A stretch of 46,115 nt of DNA, taken from Chloroflexota bacterium (GTDB taxonomy: Bacteria; Chloroflexota; Dehalococcoidia; FW602-bin16). Shown here in pieces: positions 1-6,528 of this stretch (within the stretch, counting starts at the first letter, position 1; each line of letters starts with the position of its first letter). The position numbers were made by a program, and so were the translations under genes. The notes under the pieces were generated by a model. The model did not search any database. It saw only the letters and a program-made list of their open reading frames with translations, and was not told where the DNA came from. The stretch is from NCBI GenBank assembly GCA_004297765.1, contig SCTZ01000087.1, forward strand, positions 1 through 46,115, in the 5' to 3' direction.

Positions 1-380
1 AAAACCGCGGCGGTCTGACCCCGATCGGGTGCCCATGTCTTTATTAGACACGATCGGAAGGGTTGGTTGCAGCGACTGAAGTCACATATTGTAAGCGGTT
101 TGATCGCGGGGGGGCGCTTTGCATTGCGTGTGTGGATGGCTGGGTTTGTTTGGATCGCCAGGCCGTTTGGATCACGGAGCTCGCGAAAGACGGCGCGAAA
201 ACACGCGAAAAGTCGGTGGATCGAGGGCTTGAACATGGACACGTTGCTTGACGCAGTACCCACGGTTATTCCATCCTGGGAGCGCAGGCGTCCTCGCCCG
301 CATGGGGGGCTGGGACGCGCAAATGAGAGAACGGCACGTGCTTGTGTGTCCACCCTCCGCGTTGTTCCAGTCTGTATTGG
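1..380. other. Intergenic stretch upstream of tRNA-Ser, no supported gene
   Basis: I see no convincing coding region here. Short open frames exist on both strands but lack good ribosome binding sites and any recognisable domain. The stretch carries one half-copy of the dispersed palindromic repeat that begins CCTGGGAGCGC (275-302); fuller copies lie inside hemW, at 22,068, 30,654 and 40,143. Confidence 0.6.
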
Positions 381-410
381 TTGACAGCACCTTTAAGGCT
401 AGGCTAGAAT
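381..410 (+). promoter_or_regulatory. Sigma70-type promoter of tRNA-Ser
   Basis: A perfect -35 box TTGACA (381-386) and a -10 box TAGAAT (405-410) are separated by 18 bp. A start near 417 would give a short 5' leader before the tRNA at 445. Confidence 0.75.
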
Positions 411-444
411 TGGCCTATGAGTCGAGGATTCTCGACCTGCTCAC

Positions 445-531
445 GGAGGGATGTCCGAGCGGTTTATGGTGGCTGTCTTGAAAACAGCTGGGCGATGAGC
501 CCCGGGGGTTCGAATCCCTCTCCCTCCGCCA
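445..531 (+). tRNA. tRNA-Ser(TGA)
   Basis: A full class II tRNA. The acceptor arm GGAGGGA (445-451) pairs with TCCCTCC (521-527), the CCA end is encoded at 529-531, and the T arm carries GGTTCGAATCC. The anticodon stem GCTGT/ACAGC encloses the loop CTTGAAA, so the anticodon is TGA and the tRNA decodes UCA and probably other UCN codons. The long variable arm is typical of serine tRNAs. Genes downstream look like a degraded integrated element, so this tRNA may be the old attachment site, although no second copy of its 3' end is visible in the window. Confidence 0.95.
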
Positions 532-657
532 TGTTGGCCTTGATTTGGCGCCAGAAACCTCACGTCGCTCTCTCAGTTGGTTCATCTTCTCACCGACTCG
601 TGGCAAGAGATTGGCAAGAATCGTAGCATTCGCAGCGCTGGCGCTAAGGAGGATCCT

Positions 658-2259
658 ATGCTCGCCAAGGCTGCGTTCTCTGTCGAAGTAGCACCGCTTG
701 AGGGTATCGTGATTGCATCTGAAGCGGGCGAGGCGCCTACCTTCTTCCGTCGAGATGGAGGACTTGCTCGTTTGCGTCAGTTGCATAACCCGAGTAGACG
801 ACACTGTTGTCGATCGGTCCCTACATTTTCTGAATGCGAGCATGGTGCTGGTCCAGCTGAAGATGCGGGAGTCCAGACAGGGAGGGGATCTCAGGCGAGA
901 CGCACTAAAGGCGGATTCAGCACTATTAGCTACGTCTCGGATGGAGGCTCGATTACACCAGGTAGAAACGATGCATGCCCTTGTGGAAGCGGGAAGAAGT
1001 ACAAGAAATGTTGCCTCGATGGACAACAGCCAGTCAATCAGATACTGCCATCGAATTATTTCGATGTCAAAGGCAAGAACGCGGAACAGCTCGTTCTTGA
1101 TCTGGCCCACAAGACGTTTCTCACAGACTGGTGTTATCCGAATCCTGTGCTTCCATCCGGCAAGGAGTTGTGCGATTTGCTGGTCGTGTTCGACGATACT
1201 GCAATCGTGTGGCAGATTAAGGATCTGAAGCTAGACGGCAATAGAAAGTACAAGCCATCTGAGGTTGAGAAGAATCTCAGACAGTTGTCAGGTGCACGCC
1301 GTCAACTTTTCGATCTAAAGACGCAAATTGAACTTCAGAACGTCAGGAGGGGCAAAGAGGTATTCGATCCGGAATCTATCCGTGAAGTCTACCTTATTTC
1401 CGTGCTGCTGGGTGAAGGAGAGAGCGCATATCCTCTAGTGGAGACGATCAAGGAGCACACCGTCCACGTTTTGACTAGGGATTCGACACAGATACTCCTG
1501 CAAGAACTTGATACCATTAGCGACTTTTGTGCGTATCTTCGGGAAAAAGAGAAGCTACTTTCCGCCTCCATGCATATCTTCATTATTGGGGGGGAAGAGG
1601 AACTGCTCGCTGAGTACCTGCTCAATGAAAGATCTTTCTCCCATCTACAAAACGCCGGCTACAACATGATCACCATAGACGCAGGGATCTGGGAGTCCGT
1701 GCAGAAGAACCCCCGGTATTTCGCCAAGAAGGATGCCGATCGCGTGAGCTATGGCTGGGACAGCATAATTGACAGAGCCCACGAGGCTGGCGTGCCAGAG
1801 TACGAACTGGTTGCGCGCGAACTGGCTCGCCCGAATCGTTTCAAGAGACGGGTCTTGGCTGAGAGCTTCCTCGATGCACACGTTCTGGCTCATCAGGATC
1901 GAAGGAAAGACATATTCAGGCGAGTGCTCTCTGCGGATGACACTACATATTGTTTTCTTTTCGCGGACGATCCGGAGCCCCATCCGCGACGCCGCGAGAT
2001 GTTGGCCAACTTGTGTTATGTGGCGCGTGGGACCTATCTCCGGAACCAGAAAGTGATCGGCATTGCGACTGAGAAGCAGATCAGACCAACCTGTTCGTAC
2101 GACTACTGTATACTCGAAATAGCCGACTGGACGGAGCATGAGCAAAGCCAGATGGAGAAGATCAAGGCAGTGACGGGCATTCTAACGAGTCCGACCATAG
2201 GGGCAATCAGCGACAGCGAGTATCCACTCGATTCATCGACCGGCAAGATCCCTCGATAG
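658..2259 (+). CDS. SEC-C motif protein with PD-(D/E)xK-like nuclease core
   Basis: Function unknown; the architecture suggests a DNA-acting or defence protein. A SEC-C zinc-binding motif, GRNDACPCGSGKKYKKCC, sits near residues 102-119. It is followed by GKELCDLLVVF (about 168-178) and then WQIK (185-188), a D-x12-QxK arrangement that fits a PD-(D/E)xK nuclease fold with Gln in place of the acidic residue. The rest of the protein, about 340 residues, is unrecognised. ATG 658 was chosen for its strong ribosome binding site (AAGGAGG, 5 nt upstream). The first 100 residues resemble no domain and SEC-C is often N-terminal, so translation may really start nearer 950 or the 5' end may be recombined. 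It lies directly after a tRNA and beside integrase debris, which fits horizontal transfer. Nuclease activity is an inference from a short motif. Confidence 0.7.
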   Translation: MLAKAAFSVEVAPLEGIVIASEAGEAPTFFRRDGGLARLRQLHNPSRRHCCRSVPTFSECEHGAGPAEDAGVQTGRGSQARRTKGGFSTISYVSDGGSITPGRNDACPCGSGKKYKKCCLDGQQPVNQILPSNYFDVKGKNAEQLVLDLAHKTFLTDWCYPNPVLPSGKELCDLLVVFDDTAIVWQIKDLKLDGNRKYKPSEVEKNLRQLSGARRQLFDLKTQIELQNVRRGKEVFDPESIREVYLISVLLGEGESAYPLVETIKEHTVHVLTRDSTQILLQELDTISDFCAYLREKEKLLSASMHIFIIGGEEELLAEYLLNERSFSHLQNAGYNMITIDAGIWESVQKNPRYFAKKDADRVSYGWDSIIDRAHEAGVPEYELVARELARPNRFKRRVLAESFLDAHVLAHQDRRKDIFRRVLSADDTTYCFLFADDPEPHPRRREMLANLCYVARGTYLRNQKVIGIATEKQIRPTCSYDYCILEIADWTEHEQSQMEKIKAVTGILTSPTIGAISDSEYPLDSSTGKIPR

Positions 2260-2468
2260 TCCTACTTAATCGGCTCCCTCGTTCTCTTCTGCTTGCGGCT
2301 TCCCTACCCTTCGGGCAAGGCGCTTACCGATCAGTTGTGACCAGATAAGCGCGGCCTGGTACCATGTACCACAGCTAAACTCTGGTGCCTAGGCTCGACC
2401 TCCGGATGCCGAGACTTGTACCGGGCCCATCCCCACGCGCGTTCTTACGGTATGAGGTGTTCGCTATC

Positions 2469-2700
2469 TTAGCGGGCTCCCCTGAGCAATTCCTCCAACT
2501 TGCTAACGGCCGCGTCTTGCAAGTAGGGCAGGACGTGGGAGTAGGTGTCCAGGGTGATGGCGATGGTCGAATGTGCCTAGGCGCTCGCTCACAACAACCT
2601 TGGCGGGCACGTTCTGCAGGAGCAGCATTGTCGCGTGCGTGTGCCGGAGCGAATGAAACGGGATGCGACGCAGGCCGGCCTGCGCTGTGTTTGCTAACTG
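2469..2700 (-). pseudogene. Tyrosine recombinase (phage-type integrase), C-terminal remnant, frameshifted
   Basis: Read on the minus strand from about 2700, one frame gives the catalytic segment RRIPFHSLRHTHATMLL (His and Arg of the HxxR box) and then SERLG. At about 2570 the reading must shift by one base to continue as STIAITLDTYSHVLPYLQ, which contains the nucleophilic Tyr, ending at the TAA at 2469-2471. The N-terminal half and the first catalytic Arg are missing, because upstream sequence is occupied by the HigA-like gene. This is a dead fragment of an integrase and the clearest sign that the region after tRNA-Ser was an integrative element. Confidence 0.8.
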
Positions 2701-3056
2701 GGCGCTTTTTGAGATGGGAAAATGGCATCCAGGGACCGGACTGCCTCGGCCTGTATGTCGGGGAGTACGTGTCCATCATCGAGAGGGCTGGGCCGCCCTT
2801 GTACGGGCCGCCACGCGGTTCCGCGTGGGCGCAGAGTTAGCGGCTCCTTCGTGTTAATCACGAACTCCACGCCGAGCGCATGGGCCAGGCGGTACAGGGT
2901 GTCTACGTTCGGCAAACGTTCATCTCTCTCCAGCCGTGCGATAGAAGGCTGTGTCGAATCGATACGCTCGGACAACTGCTTCTGAGTCAGCCCCGCTGCA
3001 AGACGCGCCGATCGGTGCCCTCCGAAACTCGAACTGTAGGCCCAGGCGTTCCCAGG
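2694..3056 (-). pseudogene. HigA-like XRE-family antitoxin, frameshifted near the 5' end
   Basis: The HTH part reads LAAGLTQKQLSERIDSTQPS followed by IARLERDERLPNVDTLYRLA, a clear Cro/C1-type helix-turn-helix for DNA and partner-toxin binding, and stays open to 2694. The upstream segment ERLGLQFEFRR lies in another frame; loss of a CG dinucleotide in the GCGCG run near 3006 would explain the break. It follows the toxin gene directly, in toxin-then-antitoxin order as in HigBA. A shortened product could start at the TTG at 2975, but this would lack the first helix. Confidence 0.7.
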
Positions 3057-3366
3057 CTACGTGTGCATCCGGTCCAGGTCCAGGTATTCGACCATCCTCT
3101 TCCGGACCGTCTCGATCTCTGCTTGCGGTTTCTTCTGCGTATTCTTCGTGAAGGCGTGCAGCAACACCGGCCGCTGCCCAGCCACAGCGAAGTAAAGGAT
3201 CCGATGCTGCATCTGTCCAGTGGCGCGCAATTCCCAGATCTTTCCTTCCAGACTTCGCATGTACGGTGCGCTAGTTCAAGGCCCAAGTCCCACAGCGTCT
3301 TCAGGTCAAACCCGACCTTGGCCTTCTCCTCCGGGTCCAGAGCGACGATATACTCACCTCTCGACA
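3057..3366 (-). pseudogene. HigB/RelE-like (Gp49 family) toxin, frameshifted
   Basis: The C-terminal part reads MRSLEGKIWELRATGQMQ (from 3260), then RILYFAVAGQRPVLLHAFTK and a Lys-rich end, the typical core of HigB-type mRNA interferases (Gp49 family). The N-terminal part EYIVALDPEEKAKVGFDLKT is in a different frame; one missing base near 3268 in what should encode a Pro-Tyr-Met turn explains the shift. No good start codon is visible for the first part. The gene is probably inactive. Confidence 0.7.
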
Positions 3367-3389
3367 GCCGTAGTACACCGTATTACAAT
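3361..3389 (+). promoter_or_regulatory. Putative promoter of BrnT/BrnA-like pair
   Basis: TCGACA (3361-3366) and TACAAT (3384-3389) are 17 bp apart, with a second TATAAT at 3389-3394. The first gene starts at 3409. The divergent HigB remnant begins in the same interval. Confidence 0.45.
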
Positions 3390-3408
3390 ATAATGCAGAA
3401 AGGGTGAT

Positions 3409-3691
3409 ATGCCGCTCGGAATCGATGCCATCGTCTGGGACGAAGAGAATCGGCAACACATCGCCCGCCATCATGGACGCCCGGGAAGTCGAAGAGGTTT
3501 GCTTTGGGGCCCATACTCTCCTCCATACCCGGGGCGTGGGGAAGATCGTGCTACTCGGTCAAACTCAGGCGGGGCGCTATCTATTCGTCGTACTTGCCTC
3601 TCGCAGCCGTCGCGAATACCGCCCTGTCACGGCGCGAGACATGACCGACGCGGAGCGGCGCCTCTATTTGCGACAGCACGGAAGGAGATGA
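3409..3691 (+). pseudogene. BrnT-like toxin, frameshifted
   Basis: The first frame (ATG 3409, preceded by AAAGGG) reads IDAIVWDEENRQHIARHH, a classic BrnT-type start (a WDE..N..HI.RH pattern). Near 3475 it must shift to a second frame that continues DAREVEEVCFGAHTLL and runs to the TGA at 3689-3691. Together the two parts give a protein of about 93 residues, the usual BrnT length. BrnT proteins are RelE-fold ribonucleases that inhibit translation. The stop overlaps the ATG at 3688 of the antitoxin frame. The shift suggests an inactivated toxin with a surviving antitoxin, unless it is a sequencing error. Confidence 0.7.
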
Positions 3692-3696
3692 CCGAT

Positions 3697-3987
3697 ATGC
3701 CAAGACGCAAGAAGCTGCCCATGCCCGAGTTTGCTTCGGAGCAACAGGAAGCGGAGTTCTGGGATACGCATAGCCCGCTGGATTACGAGGGATGGGAGAT
3801 AGGAACGGAGCCGGTGCAGGTGAAACGGCCGCTTGAGCACGTCCTGCAAGTGCGGCTGGACGCGCGGACCATTGACGAATTGATGCGCATCGGCCAGCGG
3901 ATCGGGATCGGACCGTCCACGCTGGCGCGCATCTGGATCATGGAGCGGCTCGCCGCTCTTGAGGCGCAGGCGAAGTCGGCCAGTTGA
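3697..3987 (+). CDS. CopG/BrnA-like antitoxin
   Basis: This 96-residue protein has MPEFASEQQEAEFWDTHSPL near its N-terminus, the signature of the CopG-type antitoxin family found with BrnT and related toxins. A ribbon-helix-helix-like C-terminal part follows (VLQVRLDARTIDELMRIGQR, then GIGPSTLARIWIMERL), which would bind DNA as a dimer and repress its own operon. Start ATG 3697 has GGAG 9 nt upstream; ATG 3688 overlaps the toxin stop and sits too close to that site. It is intact while its toxin is frameshifted, so it may survive as an orphan. Confidence 0.8.
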   Translation: MPRRKKLPMPEFASEQQEAEFWDTHSPLDYEGWEIGTEPVQVKRPLEHVLQVRLDARTIDELMRIGQRIGIGPSTLARIWIMERLAALEAQAKSAS

Positions 3988-4025
3988 TAGATCGTTGTGC
4001 GGCTAGTTGGCTCTTCCCCCAACAG

Positions 4026-4100
4026 TTATCCGGCAGCCACCAGGTCATGCTCAGCCCGGTTCAGCCAATCCTGTACCTCCCGCCACGATTCAGGCCGCAT
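4026..4100 (-). pseudogene. Possible HEPN-domain gene, N-terminal fragment
   Basis: A 24-codon frame with an excellent ribosome binding site (AAGGGAGG, 7 nt before ATG 4100) reads MRPESWREVQDWLNRAEHDL and stops at 4026-4028. This matches the way HEPN proteins begin, and nothing of the rest of the domain follows. I take it as a truncated remnant; it could also be chance. Confidence 0.35.
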
Positions 4101-4348
4101 AGAGTATCCTCCCTTCGCGCAATACCGTGGCGGGAATTGAGGAGGGAGCTCTGGGGCGAGTTCAGTGACGGTGCCGACGGTTCGGAGATCATGCGTCTGA
4201 TCCTATGACCATCTCTTTTGGCTGCTAGGACTCCGCAGGCGGCTGTCCAGGCCTTCCTGAGCCCTCTTTAGCAGACGACGTCTTGACGTCTATGTAGTCT
4301 GTGCGCAGGTATTGTGGCGCCATTTAAGTGAGCACCGGGAGGATCAAG

Positions 4349-4594
4349 ATGACAACGGACTATCCCAAGCCGAAGCGCGATATTGAAAAGGACTACCCTC
4401 GTCGGCAATTCGCGGCCAAACTGCGGCGCCTCGCCGATTCGATCGAGCAAGGCAAACGGTTCCGCATTCAAGTGGCCGGAGAGCGCATCTCCGTCCCGCC
4501 TCATGCCGTCATCAATATTGAGCACGAGCGGGGCTCCTCGCAGGAGGAGATCGAGTTCCAGATGGTCTGGTCCTTGAAGGGAGATACTGACTGA
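4349..4594 (+). CDS. Amphi-Trp domain-containing protein
   Basis: The 81-residue product carries KDYPRRQFAAKLRRLADSIE followed by GKRFRIQVAGERISVPPHA and an acidic stretch ending in FQMVWS. This is the pattern of the amphi-Trp domain, a small domain of unknown function common in archaea and some bacteria. ATG 4349 is chosen because GGGAGGA lies 5 nt upstream. It stands alone, without an obvious operon partner. Confidence 0.75.
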   Translation: MTTDYPKPKRDIEKDYPRRQFAAKLRRLADSIEQGKRFRIQVAGERISVPPHAVINIEHERGSSQEEIEFQMVWSLKGDTD

Positions 4595-5153
4595 TCGCGC
4601 TCGACTGAGACGACGAAAGGACTGTACGAGCTATCTCCGGGGAGGGTTCTTCTGGGGTACTGAGGATGGTTCCGCGCGGAACAACGCAAGCCATTGACCT
4701 TGCCGCTTGGTGGGTCGATGACTTTCGGGCGGGTTGTCGAGAAACCCGACCGCGGTCGAGCGCCTGACTTTTGGCTGGCGTATACATAGCGTCGCCTGTA
4801 TCGGCGTGCGACAGGAGAGTAATACCGATTGTCCTTGATTGCATCCAGTTGTCCACCGCCCGCCCGCCGCTAAAGCGAGCGGGCGTAGGCAACGAAGCCC
4901 CTTCCGAGGGGCTGGGCGCGGTACTCAGCCCGCCTCGGCGGGCTTTGTTGACTCAGTCCGGCGGCTTCAGCCCTGGGCGATCGGCAGCGTTGCGTCGGCG
5001 AATCAGGATAGAGGCAAACACAATTGGTATATGGACTGTCGGGCAGGAGAAAGGAGGGCGCCCGTCCATATTCGAGTGCTCCAAAGTGTGGTAGGCTGAG
5101 TGGCGGTAGGACTCAGGACGGGGTAGCAAACTGAGGGTGGGGGGAAGCCAGCC
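4595..5153. other. Gap without supported gene; holds a hairpin cluster
   Basis: No credible gene is visible. Between about 4857 and 4960 three GC-rich hairpins follow each other: CGCCCGC...GCGGGCG, AGCCCCTTCCGAGGGGCT and AGCCCGCCTCGGCGGGCT. The last is followed by TTGTT and could terminate plus-strand transcription. The set resembles the short hairpin repeats that are dispersed in Chloroflexota genomes. Confidence 0.5.
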
Positions 5154-5390
5154 ATGGAGCCAGTCGAGAACTTTAAGCTGGTCGTGTTTGTCGATGGGTT
5201 GGACGAGAATCCTATTGAGCTGGAGACCGTGGGCGTGGGAGCTGGCTTCAGCGTTGGTGTTTTCCAACGCGACGGTGATTATCTCTCTCGCGCGTTTGAA
5301 ATCGAGGGGCACGTGACAGACGATGGCGTGCTCGTCGTCGAGGTCCGCAACCGGGCGGGGTCCGTAGTTGCGCGGAGCCGAACCCGTTGA
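5154..5390 (+). CDS. Small hypothetical protein
   Basis: A 78-residue product, FKLVVFVDGLDENPIELETV near the start and a Val-rich, beta-strand-like second half ending in Arg. I do not recognise a family. The codon choice (GC-rich third positions) is similar to neighbouring real genes, and a GGGGGAAG stretch lies about 7 nt before ATG 5154. It sits between a hairpin cluster and a repeat element, so it could be a small accessory gene of the island. Confidence 0.5.
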   Translation: MEPVENFKLVVFVDGLDENPIELETVGVGAGFSVGVFQRDGDYLSRAFEIEGHVTDDGVLVVEVRNRAGSVVARSRTR

Positions 5391-5447
5391 GAGGCTTTGG
5401 CTTCTACGCCCTACGCCAGGAGAGAAGATCGTCCTAGCGATCTTCGG

Positions 5448-5695
5448 ACTTAGTGCAGCGTTCCTCAATTACAGCGAGCGGGCGGCGCTCTTCCCTAGCC
5501 CTTGCGCACAAGGGAGAGGGTCAGGGTGAGGGTTCAGCCCCTGACGCCGATGGATCGCCGTCCCGGACCGATGAAGACCCGGGGGACCCTCACCCTCGCC
5601 CTCTCCCTTTGCGAAGGGAGAGGGGATAGCACGTCAGCTATCCCGATATCATCGTAACCAAAGCCTATACACTACTTGAGGAACGGCGCACTTAG
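5448..5695. repeat. MITE-like inverted-repeat element (family E), complete copy
   Basis: The ends are inverted copies of each other: CTTAGTGCAGCGTTCCTCAA (5450-5469) and the complement of TTGAGGAACGGCGCACTTAG (5673-5692). Inside, 5511-5533 is inverted against 5586-5607 (CCCTCACCCTCGCCCTCTCC). The right half, from about 5588 to 5695, occurs again almost unchanged in inverse orientation at 45,907-46,012. There is no coding capacity, so any transposition would have relied on an enzyme encoded elsewhere. Confidence 0.75.
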
Positions 5696-5697
5696 AG

Positions 5698-6069
5698 TCA
5701 TGCACCGAGTTCCGTAAGCTTCGACCTCACGAAGCTGAGGAACTCCCGCAATGCGACGGTCAAGTCATCGCTGAGATGGCTGTCCACTACCCGCTCGTCC
5801 TCACCGTTGTGTAGGTGCTTGGGGGAGGTAGCGATGTCGGGGTGGTCCGGGGCGTTGTCGTAGCGGTGGATCAGTCCTCGCTTGGCCCGGTGTTCCCAGT
5901 GGAAAGCATACCGGCTCCCGGAACTGTTGGTCCAAAGATCGGCAAAGGTGCCATCCCGCAGATGCAGGCGCACCTTTTCTGGCAGACCGGCCCGGCGATA
6001 CAGGAACTCGGTGGAGGTAACGATATCGCCGAACTCGGTCTGGGCGATGTGCGAGAACTCATGCAGCAG
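5698..6069 (-). CDS. TumE-like (DUF6516 family) toxin
   Basis: The protein reads EKVRLHLRDGTFADLW, then SGSRYAFHWEHRAKRGLIHR followed by YDNAPDHPDIATSPKHLHNG, matching the DG-T/S...YHW...RYDNAPHHP...HH pattern of the TumE/DUF6516 toxin family. The frame is open upstream to a TGA at 6075-6073 but has no ATG or GTG before MRLHL (5973). Starting there would remove the conserved LYRRAGLPEK part, so a CTG start at 6069 or 6066, translationally coupled to the antitoxin stop at 6059, seems more likely. About 123 residues from CTG 6069. The mode of action of this family is not established here. Confidence 0.65.
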   Translation of the reverse strand: MLHEFSHIAQTEFGDIVTSTEFLYRRAGLPEKVRLHLRDGTFADLWTNSSGSRYAFHWEHRAKRGLIHRYDNAPDHPDIATSPKHLHNGEDERVVDSHLSDDLTVALREFLSFVRSKLTELGA

Positions 6070-6349
6070 TCTTCACGTCCTCCTCGATGGCACGCAGACG
6101 GCTGATATAGTTCTCCAGGTTCTCCCAGTGGATGAGGTCCTCCCAGGCCGGATGGCTGGCGATCTCTCTACCCTCAATCTTGCTCTGCAGGTCTCGCGGT
6201 GAGGATGCACCGTATCTCTCTTTGATGTCGGCGATGTCCCACTCGGCGAGGCGTATCTCCTGGGCCACGAACGAGAGAATGCCCTTCTTCATCAGCTCTT
6301 CCGAAGGGATGCCGAGGCGGCGAGAGATCTCTCCCAGATTGACGGTCAT
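6059..6349 (-). CDS. Putative antitoxin of TumE-like pair
   Basis: A 96-residue protein starting MTVNLGEISRRLGIPSEELM, predicted mostly helical and ending EEDVKTAA. It precedes and overlaps the TumE-like gene, the usual antitoxin-toxin order, and is assigned its role mainly by that pairing. ATG 6349 has GGGGAG about 6 nt upstream; a longer frame to 6397 lacks such a site. The short helical layout (a membrane-free protein with several Ile/Leu heptads) fits known antitoxins of this type. Confidence 0.65.
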   Translation of the reverse strand: MTVNLGEISRRLGIPSEELMKKGILSFVAQEIRLAEWDIADIKERYGASSPRDLQSKIEGREIASHPAWEDLIHWENLENYISRLRAIEEDVKTAA

Positions 6350-6456
6350 CGTGGCTCCCCTGCGATTCTTCTTTGTCTGGGGTCTATTATACTCCAATAC
6401 CGAGCGGAGCGCGCCTGACCATCTCGAGGAAACCAGACGCTCGTTTGCAGAACAGC

Positions 6457-6487
6457 AGCAGGGCCGGCTTTAGTAGCCGGCCCTGCT
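6457..6487 (-). terminator. Strong hairpin terminator downstream of cytochrome gene
   Basis: A perfect 13-bp stem AGCAGGGCCGGCT/AGCCGGCCCTGCT with a 5-nt loop lies 40 bp after the stop of the minus-strand cytochrome gene. The following U tract is weak, so efficiency is uncertain. It would also stop plus-strand readthrough. Confidence 0.65.
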
Positions 6488-6528
6488 ATTTCGCGAAGAA
6501 GTTGCCGCTAGGAGCGGAATCCTTGCGG

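Noticed and set aside
2350..2380. GGTACCATGTACCA as a further family C copy
   Set aside because: Only about 11 bases match the family core; too short to call.
5500..5620. CRISPR array
   Set aside because: The repeats are inverted, single and without regular spacers; none of the repeat clusters in the window shows direct repeats with spacers.
445..6400. Second copy of the tRNA-Ser 3' end as attR
   Set aside because: I searched by eye for GAATCCCTCTCCCTCCGCCA-like sequence downstream and found none, so the right edge of the island is unknown.
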